A stretch of DNA of 64,000 nt, from assembly GCA_937944885.1 (NCBI GenBank), contig CALFBB010000012.1, positions 1 through 64,000 of the forward strand. Reading direction: 5' to 3'. Made by a program: the position numbers and the translations under genes. The DNA is from an uncultured cyanobacterium (GTDB taxonomy: Bacteria > Cyanobacteriota > Cyanobacteriia > Thermostichales > Thermostichaceae). The stretch's first letter is position 1, and each line of letters starts with the position of its first letter. The notes beneath the pieces are model-generated. The model was given only the letters and a program-made list of their open reading frames with translations, did no database searches and had not been told where the DNA came from. Positions 1-9,193 of the stretch are shown in pieces.

Positions 1-43
1 CCCGAACGACTGAGGAGATAATTGCCTCTGCTATGGATGGGCA

Positions 44-82
44 GCCTGAAATAGTAGCCTGAAATAGTAGCCTGAAATAGTA
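44..82. repeat. 13-bp tandem repeat, three copies
   Basis: Three perfect, adjacent copies of GCCTGAAATAGTA (44-56, 57-69, 70-82). The array lies just beyond the broken 3' end of the aminotransferase remnant. It is one of several short tandem arrays in the intergenic DNA of this window, each with its own unit sequence, so replication slippage is a more likely origin than a shared mobile element. Confidence 0.9.
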
Positions 83-120
83 AGTAATGTCGTTGAATCA
101 GTAACAAGAATCCTTTCCCT

Positions 121-590
121 TTAGGAAGGGGAGTATGTCAAAACCATGCCTTCCCTATCTACCGGGATGGAGATGAGGCGGGCTCCGGCTGCTGCAAAAC
201 GGCTGACTGCCCCCATGAAGGTGGGCCCTTCTACAATCACCACATCCCCAGGTTCCACAAACACTTGGGGCAGCAGGCCGAGGATCTGCCCAGAGCCATA
301 GCTGATCAGCAGGTTCTCCGCCCAGGCCTGCATACCCCTAGCTTGCATCAACTGCAGCACCAAGTCGATCAACCCTGAAAAGGTACCGCCATAATTCAAG
401 GCATTCTCCCCATCCTCTGCCAGCACCGCTGCTGTTGCCTCCGCCAACTCGGCTTTGGGAAACAGAGCCGGATCCGTCAGCCCAAAGGCAAAACTGGTAA
501 CCACCGGTACTGCACCGGGAATCTCGGAGGAATAAGGCTCTTGGCCCGTTCGGCAAACAGGCTATGGAATTGGGTTGGAGCTTGCAGCAT
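121..590 (-). pseudogene. PLP-dependent aminotransferase, frameshifted and 3'-truncated remnant
   Basis: Two minus-strand frames together give the N-terminal third of a fold-type I aminotransferase of the LysN/MocR-like class. The ATG at 590 starts MLQAPTQFHSLFAERAKSLIPP. The homologous sequence then continues in another frame as EIPGAVPVVTSFAFGLTDPA, so one base appears to be lost near 527 (CCTCCGAG where CCTCCGGAG would restore the frame). After the typical segments LLISYGSGQILGLLPQVF and VEPGDVVIVEGPTF the frame stops at 121. The PLP-lysine region and the C-terminal domain are missing. What is seen is one frameshift plus a 3' deletion. The substrate class is inferred from general similarity. 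A sequencing error could explain the frameshift but not the missing two thirds. Confidence 0.75.
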
Positions 591-625
591 GGGAATGAAA
601 AGCAGTAAGGAGGAGCCGCTGGAAC

Positions 626-1651
626 TTAGGTCAATGCCTGCCAAGATAACAGGAAAGAGCTGCTCAACAGCAGGGATCCCAAGAGACGTCGCCAAGTGAG
701 ATAAGGGATCTCCGCCAGTACTCCTCCGGCACTCAAGCACAGCAGAGGCAGAACCACCAAGCCCCAGCGAGCACTCTGCTCCAGACCGTTCGCCCCCCAA
801 ACCCACAGGGCCAATAGACCCATCCACAGAACATGTCCCAAACTGGCCAGGCTCAAGAGGGTCTGCTGTCGTTCCGCCCAGGGCCAGCCAAGCCGCACCA
901 GGGTTAAGCCCAAAGGCAACATCAAGGTAGCCACCACCGCCAGGCTGCTTGAGTAGCTCAGACGGTACAAAGGTAGGGTAGCAACTGGCAAATCGGCTCG
1001 TCCCAGCCAGGAAAGCCCCATCACCAGCAGGATCAGAGCCGGCCCCCCCCACTTCTGCCGGGGCCACTGCTGGCTGAGCCACAACCCCATCAACAGCAAC
1101 GCCAAAAGCCAAACTTTGCAGGTCAGGGCACAGGCCAGGGCCAACCCCCCCCAGCGCCAAGAGGAACTGCTGCCACAACTCCAGAACAAAACCAAGCTGC
1201 CCAAAATCTCACTACCTGGCTCCAAGCCTCGGGTGAGTACCCAGGGGCTAAACCCCCACAAACCAGCACTCCAGAAGTTGCCCCAATGCCAGCACAAAAC
1301 CAGAATCACCAAGCAGACCAACACCGACAATGCGCGCAGCAGCCACTCCACCGGGATCCCCGTTCCCTGTGCCAGCCAGGGAAGCAGTTTGTCGGCGAGG
1401 GAGTGATACAGAGGTAGCTCCGTTTGGGTAGAGCCCAGGGATCCCTCAAGGCCAACAACAGGCGACACCCGCCACCATTGCAAATGGGTGCCGAGGGAGC
1501 GCAGACGTTGGCCCAACAGCAGCCCTATACCTCCCCAGAGGAGCCAGTTGCCCAGGGATCCCCCCAGGTAGTGACGTTTGCCCCTCAGGTTCAGACGTCG
1601 TGCCGAACCCTGGCGTAGAGGATGGCGAGGTGTAGCGGGGGGAAAGTTCAT
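626..1651 (-). CDS. polytopic membrane protein of unknown function
   Basis: 341 residues, very rich in Leu and Trp, with about eight to ten hydrophobic segments from residue 35 to the end. The first ~30 residues are basic, which fits a cytoplasmic N-terminus. The layout, with a loop holding LYHSLADKLLPW after the first membrane segment, vaguely resembles GT-C type glycosyltransferases or mannosyltransferase-like proteins. I see no firm catalytic DxD or equivalent, so no function is assigned. The ATG at 1651 follows GAGGAGA directly. The gene ends 36 bp before the start of the aminotransferase remnant on the same strand, so the two may once have been cotranscribed. Confidence 0.6.
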   Translation of the reverse strand: MNFPPATPRHPLRQGSARRLNLRGKRHYLGGSLGNWLLWGGIGLLLGQRLRSLGTHLQWWRVSPVVGLEGSLGSTQTELPLYHSLADKLLPWLAQGTGIPVEWLLRALSVLVCLVILVLCWHWGNFWSAGLWGFSPWVLTRGLEPGSEILGSLVLFWSCGSSSSWRWGGLALACALTCKVWLLALLLMGLWLSQQWPRQKWGGPALILLVMGLSWLGRADLPVATLPLYRLSYSSSLAVVATLMLPLGLTLVRLGWPWAERQQTLLSLASLGHVLWMGLLALWVWGANGLEQSARWGLVVLPLLCLSAGGVLAEIPYLTWRRLLGSLLLSSSFLLSWQALT

Positions 1652-1754
1652 TCTCCTCAGGCGTAACCTTGAATCGTGGGAAGAACCATGAAAATCACCC
1701 TCGGCATCCTTATCTACAAGTGAAAACCGGAGTAAGCCCCTAAAGCTCCTTAGC

Positions 1755-2381
1755 TTAAGAGTGTGGCCTCGTCAACTCTAGATCGCCCATCGAGGGGCAG
1801 CCGGCCTGCTGCCAATTGCGGATGGCTTGGGCAGTTATTCCATTTGTAACATCGCGGATAGCTATACCGGCTCCGGTGACCTGCAGGCGCACCAGTTGCC
1901 AGGGATCCTGGGGAGTGGAGCGGAGCACATAGGCTTCATAGGCCAATTGAATGCTCTCGGTACGGCGTCCGCCCAAGGGATTTTCATCAGGAGCAGCAGC
2001 CAAAACCAAGCGGCGTTCTAGGGTAGTGAAATAAAGCCGAAAGCCTTCTGGAGGGGATGCTGTTGTAGGGGTGGATAAACCCTCCAGCGAAGACAGGAGC
2101 TCCACCTCCGGTTCTCCCACCAACACCACCTGAAAGTCAGATTGGGAGCGGCTCAAAGCCAGATTGAGAAACAGGGGCAACTGCTCGGTCAGCGCTGCCG
2201 CCCAAGATTGCGGTTCAGCCAAACAGCCTTGCCCTTGGCCAAAGTTAGAGACACCGAACAGGCCCAGAACCGTAACCATAGATAACGCTGGTAAACCCAA
2301 GAGTGAGCACCACCCTGAATCGGATCTCGCTCGCTTGGGCAGCCCCTTTTGTTCGGTAACCGGATCACAGGGCAAGCGCAT
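1755..2381 (-). CDS. exported protein of unknown function downstream of pyrF
   Basis: 208 residues from the ATG at 2381, which overlaps the pyrF stop by 17 bp. A longer frame exists upstream, but its extra 55 residues lie entirely inside pyrF and look like noise, so the internal start is preferred. The N-terminus has a basic stretch (KRARS) followed by a hydrophobic segment ([18 protein letters not shown]), which suggests a signal peptide or membrane anchor. The rest is soluble, with alternating hydrophobic pattern around [16 protein letters not shown] and [16 protein letters not shown]. No known domain is recognised. The overlap with pyrF suggests translational coupling. Confidence 0.55.
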   Translation of the reverse strand: MRLPCDPVTEQKGLPKRARSDSGWCSLLGLPALSMVTVLGLFGVSNFGQGQGCLAEPQSWAAALTEQLPLFLNLALSRSQSDFQVVLVGEPEVELLSSLEGLSTPTTASPPEGFRLYFTTLERRLVLAAAPDENPLGGRRTESIQLAYEAYVLRSTPQDPWQLVRLQVTGAGIAIRDVTNGITAQAIRNWQQAGCPSMGDLELTRPHS

Positions 2382-3135
2382 CGCACAGCTGTTGAAAAGC
2401 AAGGATAGGGTCAGGGGCAGCCGTGACCGGGCGACCCACCACCAGGTAATCGGCCCCTGCTTGCAAAGCGGCAGCCGGCGTGCAAACCCGTTGCTGATCC
2501 TCGGGGTGTTGATCCTGAGGATATTGACCGAGACGGTTTTTCCCATCTGCCTCGGAAGAGCCGGCTAGACGGATCCCTGGGGTCACGAGTAAAAGATCCG
2601 GTCCCAAAGCCTGGCGCAAGCGTGCCACTTCTTGCGGCGAACAGACCATCCCTGTTACCCCTTGGGCTTGGGCCAGTTGCGCCAAATGTAGAGTGTAGTC
2701 GGCAGGATCCCTACCAACCCATAACTCCTGCTGCAGCTGTTCGGAGCTGAGGCTGGTGAGCAATGTAACCGCCAACAACCGACAAGAGCTAGAGTGAGCT
2801 GCCTCAACCGCCGCCCGCAACATAGCACTGCCCCCGCTGGCATGCAGGGTGAGCAGATCTACTCCGTAGCTGATGGCCACTTGGGTAGCACGGCCAACGG
2901 TATGGGGAATGTCATGCAATTTCAAATCCAGGAAAACCCGCTTGCCCCGCTCCTTGAGCGCCTGCAAAATCGGGGATCCGACCGCCGTAAACAACTCCAA
3001 ACCCACCTTCCACCACAGTACCTGGGGCAAGTGCTCCACCCACCACAAAGCCTGCTCCAGCGAGTCTGTATCCAGAGCAAGGATGATCCGCTCACTTGTA
3101 GCCCTTTTGTCGTTCACCTGCTCAGGCTGGATCAC
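2365..3135 (-). CDS. pyrF: orotidine 5'-phosphate decarboxylase
   Basis: Converts OMP to UMP, the last step of de novo pyrimidine synthesis, in the cytoplasm. Visible family marks are the N-terminal strand [11 protein letters not shown], the catalytic [12 protein letters not shown] (Asp70, Lys72 and Asp75 from the first start), VTPGIR near 185-189 and the phosphate-binding VVGRPVT near 232. Length, 256 aa, is normal for the PyrF subfamily. An unusual polar insert of about 15-20 residues ([15 protein letters not shown]) follows VTPGIR, in the loop that closes over the active site. The start is uncertain: GTG at 3135 or GTG at 3117. It overlaps the exported-protein gene downstream. Confidence 0.95.
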   Translation of the reverse strand: MIQPEQVNDKRATSERIILALDTDSLEQALWWVEHLPQVLWWKVGLELFTAVGSPILQALKERGKRVFLDLKLHDIPHTVGRATQVAISYGVDLLTLHASGGSAMLRAAVEAAHSSSCRLLAVTLLTSLSSEQLQQELWVGRDPADYTLHLAQLAQAQGVTGMVCSPQEVARLRQALGPDLLLVTPGIRLAGSSEADGKNRLGQYPQDQHPEDQQRVCTPAAALQAGADYLVVGRPVTAAPDPILAFQQLCDALAL

Positions 3136-3214
3136 AATAGTCTCCCGCTATCTTTCGAGGGTACAGACCTTGGGGTAACCCGGCAGATGGGTACCGGAAA
3201 CACAAACGCAAACG

Positions 3215-3616
3215 CTACACATCCGCTTTTTCGTAATGGGGGCAACCTTCGCAGGGACCATAGGGGTTAACTGCGCAGCGCAACTCCGGAGAATGGGCAT
3301 TGTAGCGGCAGGTGGGATCCCCGATATAGCCCGGTGGATAAGGGATATAGGTATAGACAACCACGCCACCGAAGCCCAAGGGGCTGACGTACACAGTACG
3401 GGTGCTGAAGGTTTCGCCAGAGTGATCCGGGTGCTCCGGGTCCAGTTCTGGCTCATCAGCTCTCCAAAATTGCTCCCATTGATGGAGAGTTTCCTCCAAG
3501 GGTGTGGCCAGTTGCTCCGCCAGCTCGGTGAAGAAATTCTCCAGAGAGGCTAGACTTTCTTCAGCAGCTTCTGTGAAGGCTGCAAGCCACTCTTCCAGCA
3601 ATTTCTCAAACTCCAT
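3215..3616 (-). CDS. conserved cyanobacterial Cys-rich-tail protein, DUF6464-like
   Basis: 133 residues. The N-terminal half is acidic and helical (FTEAAEESLASLENFFTELA). The middle has the aromatic segment VVVYTYIPYPPGYIGDPTC. The C-terminus carries four cysteines in the pattern CRYNAHSPELRCAVNPYGPC followed by EGCPHYE. This cysteine signature recalls the cyanobacterial DUF6464 family and could bind a metal or a cluster; the family name is from memory and the metal is inference. The ATG at 3616 is preceded by AAGG about 10 bp upstream. It lies between pyrF and a small exported protein, all on the minus strand. Confidence 0.7.
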   Translation of the reverse strand: MEFEKLLEEWLAAFTEAAEESLASLENFFTELAEQLATPLEETLHQWEQFWRADEPELDPEHPDHSGETFSTRTVYVSPLGFGGVVVYTYIPYPPGYIGDPTCRYNAHSPELRCAVNPYGPCEGCPHYEKADV

Positions 3617-3669
3617 GCAGCAGCGACCTTAAGCGTTCCTTACACCTTACCGTTTACCTGCCCGATCCG

Positions 3670-3993
3670 CTAACTCCCCCCTTGACAGACCCTATCCACC
3701 AAGGCCTGGTTCACCAGTGGGAAGAGCTCTGCCAACTCTTGCGTGGACAGGTTTCCCGTACAGACATTAGCGCGAATGTGCCATTCTGCCCACATTTGCG
3801 GTGAAGGAAGCGAACTGTCCTGCTCCGGACCGGAGCTAGAGGCCCCCGTCGACGCCGGCGCCAGACCGCGTCCTGCTCCGATATTAAGCTGCAGCTGGCT
3901 AGCCCGGTTAATGGCTCCCAAAGAGGTTTGGGCCTGGGCTGCCTCTAAAGCACCAAAGCTGAGGGATAAAACCACAAAAACTAACCCTAACAT
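3670..3993 (-). CDS. small exported protein of unknown function
   Basis: 107 residues from the ATG at 3993. An upstream ATG at 4017 exists, but AAGGAGG stands 6 bp before the 3993 start and decides the choice. The first 22 residues (MLGLVFVVLSLSFGALEAAQAQ) are a clear signal peptide with an A-x-A-type cleavage site. The mature part is short, low in charge, with two cysteines (ANVC and DRVC) that could form a disulfide. Gly/Ala/Ser-rich central region. No domain recognised. Periplasmic or lumenal location is inferred from the signal peptide. Confidence 0.65.
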   Translation of the reverse strand: MLGLVFVVLSLSFGALEAAQAQTSLGAINRASQLQLNIGAGRGLAPASTGASSSGPEQDSSLPSPQMWAEWHIRANVCTGNLSTQELAELFPLVNQALVDRVCQGGS

Positions 3994-4056
3994 GGGATCC
4001 TCCTTGGAGATGGGCACTGCACTTATTGTTCCAATTATTGTTCCAACTTTGAGAGC

Positions 4057-4851
4057 CTATGCCCACAGACCAATCCCTGACCACTGTACACAGTAGCGGC
4101 CCTGCTCATCCCTCAGGGATCCATCACGGCGGTAGGAAAAAAAGTCCTGCGGTTGGCTAAGGGTGCAATGGGGGCTGAGGGCAATGTGCTCCGCCAGGAT
4201 CCCGCAAGCTTGAGCTTGGGCCTGATTAACCCGGCGCAGATCCAGACGCACTTTACCCGGCAACGGATCCGGCAACAGAACTGTACCTGTATCCCACTCA
4301 GGCGGGAGCGTCTGCAACACCTGTTCCGCCACTGCCGCCCCAACTTGGTAGGCTGCCCCAGAAATGGCCGGCCCCATAGCCACGCGGATCTCAGAAGCAG
4401 GGATCCCAACTTGTAAAAACTGCTGCAACACGTTGGGCAAAATCTTGGCAGCAGTGCCTCTCCAGCCGGCATGAATGGCGGCCACCCACTCTCGACTGGC
4501 TAGCAAAATCGGCACACAATCAGCTGTACAGACCCAGGCTGAGTCGGATCCCCGCCGGGCGATCACTGCATCCGCTTGGGGCCGGCTACCGGTTACCTCT
4601 GGGGAAGCCTGATGTAACAGAGGATACAGAGCATCAATCGCCTCATCAGCCCACATCCAATCTGGGCCATGGACCTGCTGTCCCCACGCCGCTCGCTGGG
4701 GAGGGAGTTGCAGATGAGCTGCCAACTGGGGGGGTTGACGAGGATGCAGTTGGCGGCATCCAAAAGCATGAGGCCACTCCGACAGGAGCCGGCAATGCAA
4801 CCAGCGCCAATCTTCCACCTGCTGCCAAACCCACAGACTCGGGGAGTTCAT
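4057..4851 (-). CDS. pgeF: laccase-domain purine nucleosidase/deaminase-type protein (PgeF/YfiH family)
   Basis: 264 residues, the usual length for the family once called multicopper polyphenol oxidase (YfiH, DUF152). The three metal ligands are visible: His61 in QVHG, Cys112 in CTADCVPILL and His127 in AAIHAGWRGT. MGPAISGAAYQVG and FFSYRRDG are further family motifs. Members act as zinc-dependent adenosine deaminase/phosphorylase-like enzymes or as peptidoglycan editing factors; which role applies here cannot be read from sequence. The gene ends 64 bp before the small exported protein and starts 9 bp after the DUF3119 gene stop, so cotranscription is likely. Confidence 0.9.
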   Translation of the reverse strand: MNSPSLWVWQQVEDWRWLHCRLLSEWPHAFGCRQLHPRQPPQLAAHLQLPPQRAAWGQQVHGPDWMWADEAIDALYPLLHQASPEVTGSRPQADAVIARRGSDSAWVCTADCVPILLASREWVAAIHAGWRGTAAKILPNVLQQFLQVGIPASEIRVAMGPAISGAAYQVGAAVAEQVLQTLPPEWDTGTVLLPDPLPGKVRLDLRRVNQAQAQACGILAEHIALSPHCTLSQPQDFFSYRRDGSLRDEQGRYCVQWSGIGLWA

Positions 4852-4860
4852 CGGGAGGAG

Positions 4861-5280
4861 CTATTCAGAATCGGCAGCCGCCGGGGATCCCGTACCCGCC
4901 GGGGAGGAGTGCAAATGGCCCACCCGTGTCTCCAAACAGATCTTCAGCTCGGCAGGATTAAACAACATCGGCAAAAAGTGAATGCTCTTTCTCTCCCGAA
5001 AAAAGAACAAAATCGGCAGCGGCGGCCAGAAAATCTGCCAGCTCTGCCATTCAGCATAGGGAAAGTCACGAATGCGCTTAGGACCGCTGTACACCTGCAG
5101 AGAGGTTTTGGTAAAAGCCAGACCGATTAGAGCAGTTTGCACCAGCAAAAACAAGCCGAATAGACCGACAAACAACGCTGCCCAGAGGGAAAGCCAGAAC
5201 AAAGGTATTGCCAAGCCCAGCACAGCTAAGCTGAGACGAAAATCAGGCGTAAGCAGGTAGGCAGAATCGGGTTTGACCAT
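4861..5280 (-). CDS. DUF3119 family membrane protein
   Basis: 139 residues from the ATG at 5280, which has AAGGAGG 8 bp upstream; an in-frame TTG at 5286 is too close to that site. Two hydrophobic segments occupy roughly residues 17-57, followed by KRIRDFPYAEWQSWQIFWPP and ILFFFRERKSIHFLPMLFNP, which match what I remember of DUF3119, a family of cyanobacteria and plastids. Function unknown, likely membrane-associated. The tail is rich in Ala, Gly and Ser. It is the first gene of the minus-strand series that runs to pgeF. Confidence 0.8.
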   Translation of the reverse strand: MVKPDSAYLLTPDFRLSLAVLGLAIPLFWLSLWAALFVGLFGLFLLVQTALIGLAFTKTSLQVYSGPKRIRDFPYAEWQSWQIFWPPLPILFFFRERKSIHFLPMLFNPAELKICLETRVGHLHSSPAGTGSPAAADSE

Positions 5281-5605
5281 GCACAACTCCTCCTTGCAAG
5301 GATCCCAGCGACATTCTAGGCTGCTTCGCCGGCATTTGCCCCTGTTGGGAGCCCCCCTTTGCCTGCCTGAACCCTAGAGCCTACTCGCTGCCGAATCACC
5401 CTCCTCAGGGAGGATGTTAAATTGGCCAGCACTCCTGAGCAAACCGTTTGTAGCCCTCAAGACAGCCCCTCGGACCAGCTTATCTCCAGCTTATCTACAG
5501 ACAGAATAGAGCGAAGCAATTACCCATCCTTAACTTAACCCTGAGCAACTCTAACCCTGAACGAGCTTTTCCTCCACGAGGTTTCGGGCAGACCTGACAA
5601 CCAGC

Positions 5606-5636
5606 TTTTTGATGAATCAACTTTTTTTGATGTATC
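5606..5636 (+). promoter_or_regulatory. putative ArsR/SmtB operator before the arsenite pump gene
   Basis: ATCAA at 5616-5620 and TTGAT at 5627-5631 are separated by exactly six bases, the ATCAA-N6-TTGAT form reported for cyanobacterial ArsR binding sites. The same stretch contains a near-perfect 13-bp direct repeat, TTTTTGATGAATC (5606-5618) and TTTTTGATGTATC (5624-5636). The site lies 35-65 bp before the Acr3 start, in the core promoter, as expected for repression lifted by arsenite or antimonite. No arsR gene is in the window, so the regulator would have to act in trans. Confidence 0.6.
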
Positions 5637-5670
5637 CTATCTAATGTCCTTTGTTCTGGATCTGGAGGCA

Positions 5671-6816
5671 ATGACTGAGTCTTTGAGCAACGAGAAATCC
5701 TTGAGCGGCGGAGGATCTCTCAGCTTTTTTGAACGCTACCTAACGCTTTGGGTGTTCTTGTGTATCGTCATCGGGATCCTGCTGGGGCGATGGTTCCCTG
5801 ACTTGGCGGTCACCCTGGATTCTCTTAGCGTCTACCAGGTTTCCATCCCGATTGCCATCTGCCTGTTTTTCATGATGTATCCGATCATGGTCAAAATTGA
5901 TTTTGGCCAGGCGGCTCTTGCGGTGCAATTTCCCAAGCCGGTTCTGTTGACCTTGGTGATGAACTGGCTGGTCAAGCCTTTCACGATGGTGATCATTGCT
6001 CAGTTTTTTTTGGGTTGGCTATTTCAGCCGTGGCTGCAGGGCACTGAGGTGATTCGCGGCGTCGAAGTGAGCCTGAGCAATTCGTATATTGCCGGGGCCA
6101 TTTTGCTAGGTATTGCCCCCTGCACGGCTATGGTACTGATGTGGGGGTATCTCAGCTATGGCAACCAAGGACATACCCTAGTGATGGTGGCGGTCAACTC
6201 TTTAACCATGCTGGTTCTCTACGCGCCTCTGGGTCGCTGGCTGTTGGCTATGAGTGAACTCACCGTACCCTGGCAAACCATTTTGCTGTCGGTGGCCATC
6301 TATGTTGCTTTGCCATTGGTAAGTGGACTTGCATCTCGGACTTTGATTTTAAGAGTCAAAGGCAAGGAATGGTTTGAGGAGAAGTTTTTAGGCTACCTCA
6401 CACCGGTGGCGATTACAGCTTTGTTGGCGACGTTGGTATTGCTGTTTGCCTTCAAAGGGGATCTGATCGTTGAGAACCCTCTGCACATTTTTCTCATCGC
6501 CGTACCTTTGTTCATCCAGACCAATTTCATCTTTGGTCTCACCTATGTGGTAGCGCAGAAGTTGGGTCTTGCCTATGAAGATGCGGCTCCAGCAGCTTTG
6601 GTAGGGGCGAGCAATCACTTTGAGGTAGCAATTGCTACAGCAGTGGTTCTTTTTGGCTTGAACTCGGGGGCAGCCCTAGCAACGGTGGTAGGGGTACTCA
6701 TTGAGGTACCGGTGATGCTGATGTTGGTGGAGGTGTGTAAACGTACAGCCTTCTACTTTCGTCGTGAGCCGGAAAAAGCTAGCCTGCCGGATCCCCGCTG
6801 TTTTCGAAAAATTTAG
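5671..6816 (+). CDS. arsenite efflux transporter, Acr3 family
   Basis: Extrudes arsenite (and perhaps antimonite) across the plasma membrane. 381 residues from the ATG at 5671, which has GGAGG just upstream; an ATG nine codons earlier (5644) lacks one. About ten membrane segments. Family marks include [13 protein letters not shown] with the conserved cysteine needed for metalloid transport, [23 protein letters not shown] and [15 protein letters not shown]. It stands alone: no arsR, arsC or arsH beside it. An ArsR-type operator lies directly upstream. The next plus-strand gene is 490 bp away, so it is probably monocistronic. Arsenic-rich hot springs would fit the presumed habitat, which is inference. 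Confidence 0.93.
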   Translation: MTESLSNEKSLSGGGSLSFFERYLTLWVFLCIVIGILLGRWFPDLAVTLDSLSVYQVSIPIAICLFFMMYPIMVKIDFGQAALAVQFPKPVLLTLVMNWLVKPFTMVIIAQFFLGWLFQPWLQGTEVIRGVEVSLSNSYIAGAILLGIAPCTAMVLMWGYLSYGNQGHTLVMVAVNSLTMLVLYAPLGRWLLAMSELTVPWQTILLSVAIYVALPLVSGLASRTLILRVKGKEWFEEKFLGYLTPVAITALLATLVLLFAFKGDLIVENPLHIFLIAVPLFIQTNFIFGLTYVVAQKLGLAYEDAAPAALVGASNHFEVAIATAVVLFGLNSGAALATVVGVLIEVPVMLMLVEVCKRTAFYFRREPEKASLPDPRCFRKI

Positions 6817-7163
6817 GGCGCAGCCCCCTCTGAAGTTACCAACTGCTTTGCAAGCCACTGGCTCATATCCGATGGAGCTGAGGCTTATTGCAGCTCATTA
6901 TCTCAGCCGATTAGGGAAAGACTGACGTTGGCAATCCTTGCAGTCAAGGTATTTCCCAATAGGTTGTCATCACAGGCTTGTCTTGGCGATTATGCAGGGA
7001 CTTGTCAAGCAAAAACAGATAACCTTCTACACCTGTCCAATGTCCAATAATCTCTGAGAGGTTGCCCTTCCTAGAAAACAGCAAGAGTGTATCTGCTGGA
7101 GGGTAGCAAACTCTTTTTTTGACTGCTAGCAAGTAGGGCTTTTGTCTGCTAGGTTTTGGGGAC
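6817..7163. other. intergenic region after acr3, no gene seen
   Basis: About 350 bp without a convincing frame. The minus-strand frame around 6944-7132 lacks family features and codon bias. A T-rich stretch (CTTTTTTTGACTGC near 7112-7125) could belong to a terminator, but no good stem precedes it. Confidence 0.4.
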
Positions 7164-7306
7164 TTGGCAGACTATTCAAGTTGAGTATAATCGTTGCCTA
7201 ATATGCGACTTGATGTTGGGAGGGGTTCACGGGCCAAAGTGAACCGAGAAACTCCTGCATGAAAGTAAATCCCTACTTTCAAGAAGCTGTCTACTGAACT
7301 GAGAAC
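7164..7306 (+). promoter_or_regulatory. sigma-70 type promoter with two-hairpin leader
   Basis: TTGGCA at 7164-7169 and TATAAT at 7186-7191 are spaced 16 bp apart and give a leader of about 110 nt before the ATG at 7307. The leader holds two perfect hairpins: GGTTCAC/GTGAACC (7224-7230 and 7239-7245, 8-nt loop) and GAAAGTA/TACTTTC (7261-7267 and 7274-7280, 6-nt loop). No known riboswitch consensus is recognised. The structure suggests post-transcriptional control or stability of the downstream mRNA. Confidence 0.55.
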
Positions 7307-8034
<728 letters not shown>

Positions 8035-8110
8035 GCGGCTAGCTGACCATACGGTCTCAGCGGGTACAATGCTGCCATCAAGGATAGCCAGTGGGCGAGG
8101 TTTGGAACCA

Positions 8111-8761
8111 ATGGAGTGGCATGTGACCGATGCAGAAAGCTTAATGCTCATCGATCAAGAAGTCGGTAAACACGAGCTTTCTCCAGCTGAGTATGAGGTG
8201 GTTCGCCGTGTTATCTATGCTACTGGAGACTTTGAGTATCTGAAGTTGATCCGATTTTCCAACGAGGCTCTGCAGGCGGGTGCGGCGGCCTTGGCGGCTC
8301 GCACCACTATTGTGGTAGACGAGCCCATGGTACAGGTGGGTATAGCCTTGGCTATTCAAAACACCTTTTCCAACCCCATTTACTGCAGCAGCGAAGCTGT
8401 TACCCGCCCACAAAAGGACAAAACCCGCTCTGCTTGGGGGCTAGAAACACTGGCCCAACGTTATCCTGAGGCTATTTTCGTAATCGGCCAATCCCAGACA
8501 GCCCTTTCTAGCTTGGTACGGCTGATTAGGGAGCGGGAGGTGGCCCCAGCTTTGGTGATTGCCACACCTGCCGGTTTTGTGGATGTGGTGAAGGCCAAGC
8601 AGGAGCTGGCCGATTCGATGGTACCTCACATTCGTACTGAGAGTCATAAGGGTGGTCCAGCGGTAGCAGCAGCAGTGCTAGACAGTTTACTGGATCTGGC
8701 GTGGCATGCTTACGTGCGAGCAAGTGCAGTCGAACATCCCGGCAAGTCGGCTAATTTGTAG
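8111..8761 (+). CDS. cobH: precorrin-8X methylmutase
   Basis: Moves the C-11 methyl group to C-12 to give hydrogenobyrinate (or the cobalt form, as CbiC) in cobalamin synthesis. 216 residues from the ATG at 8111; family members usually begin MEWH.TDA, which agrees, while an in-frame ATG at 8069 adds 14 residues of no clear similarity. Motifs: FEYLKLIRFS, TTIVVDEPMVQVGI, ATPAGFVDVVKAKQEL and TESHKGGPAVAAAVL. No other cobalamin gene is in the window, as is common in cyanobacteria, where this pathway is scattered. Confidence 0.93.
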   Translation: MEWHVTDAESLMLIDQEVGKHELSPAEYEVVRRVIYATGDFEYLKLIRFSNEALQAGAAALAARTTIVVDEPMVQVGIALAIQNTFSNPIYCSSEAVTRPQKDKTRSAWGLETLAQRYPEAIFVIGQSQTALSSLVRLIREREVAPALVIATPAGFVDVVKAKQELADSMVPHIRTESHKGGPAVAAAVLDSLLDLAWHAYVRASAVEHPGKSANL

Positions 8762-9193
8762 AACCCTCCCTAACACCTAAAACACCTAATGACTTGCACA
8801 GGAATTGTCCTACCCTCATCCTTAATCTCTCTCCAGGGAAGAGAAAGGCTTTAGGAGTGTCTTCAGTGATGCCTAAAGGGGCTACAAAGCGACTTTGCAA
8901 AACATCAAACGACAGGATGTAGCCCTCTCGAGATGCCCTGCGATGGGGGTGAGGCTGGGTTGCTTTCGTTTCAGCGTAGGGCCCGGGGGGAAGATTTTTG
9001 CTTCAATCACCATGATTTTGGGCATCCCCCTGCTCAGCTTTGCCACAATCCCTCTTCTTCATCATTGATCTCCATCACCTGACTCTCATTGATCTCCATC
9101 ACCTGACTCTTCTATTGGCATTGACAAGATCAAGATGCGCTAGGGGTTTTTAAGACATTACTCCAGTCCTTCTGCGGTTTTAGAGATTTGCCT
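8762..9193. other. intergenic region with a 24-bp tandem duplication
   Basis: About 430 bp without a gene. Positions 9063-9086 and 9087-9110 are a perfect 24-bp tandem duplication that begins CATTGATCTCCATCACC. The region also holds ACCCTCATCC near 8813 and GGGGTGAGG near 8946, an interrupted inverted pair about 130 bp apart that resembles degenerate ends of small cyanobacterial intergenic elements. That second point is weak. Confidence 0.5.

Noticed and set aside
477-1178. A 233-residue minus-strand frame over the membrane protein gene.
   Set aside because: Mostly a shadow of the 626-1651 gene; only its last ~38 residues (from 590) belong to the aminotransferase remnant.
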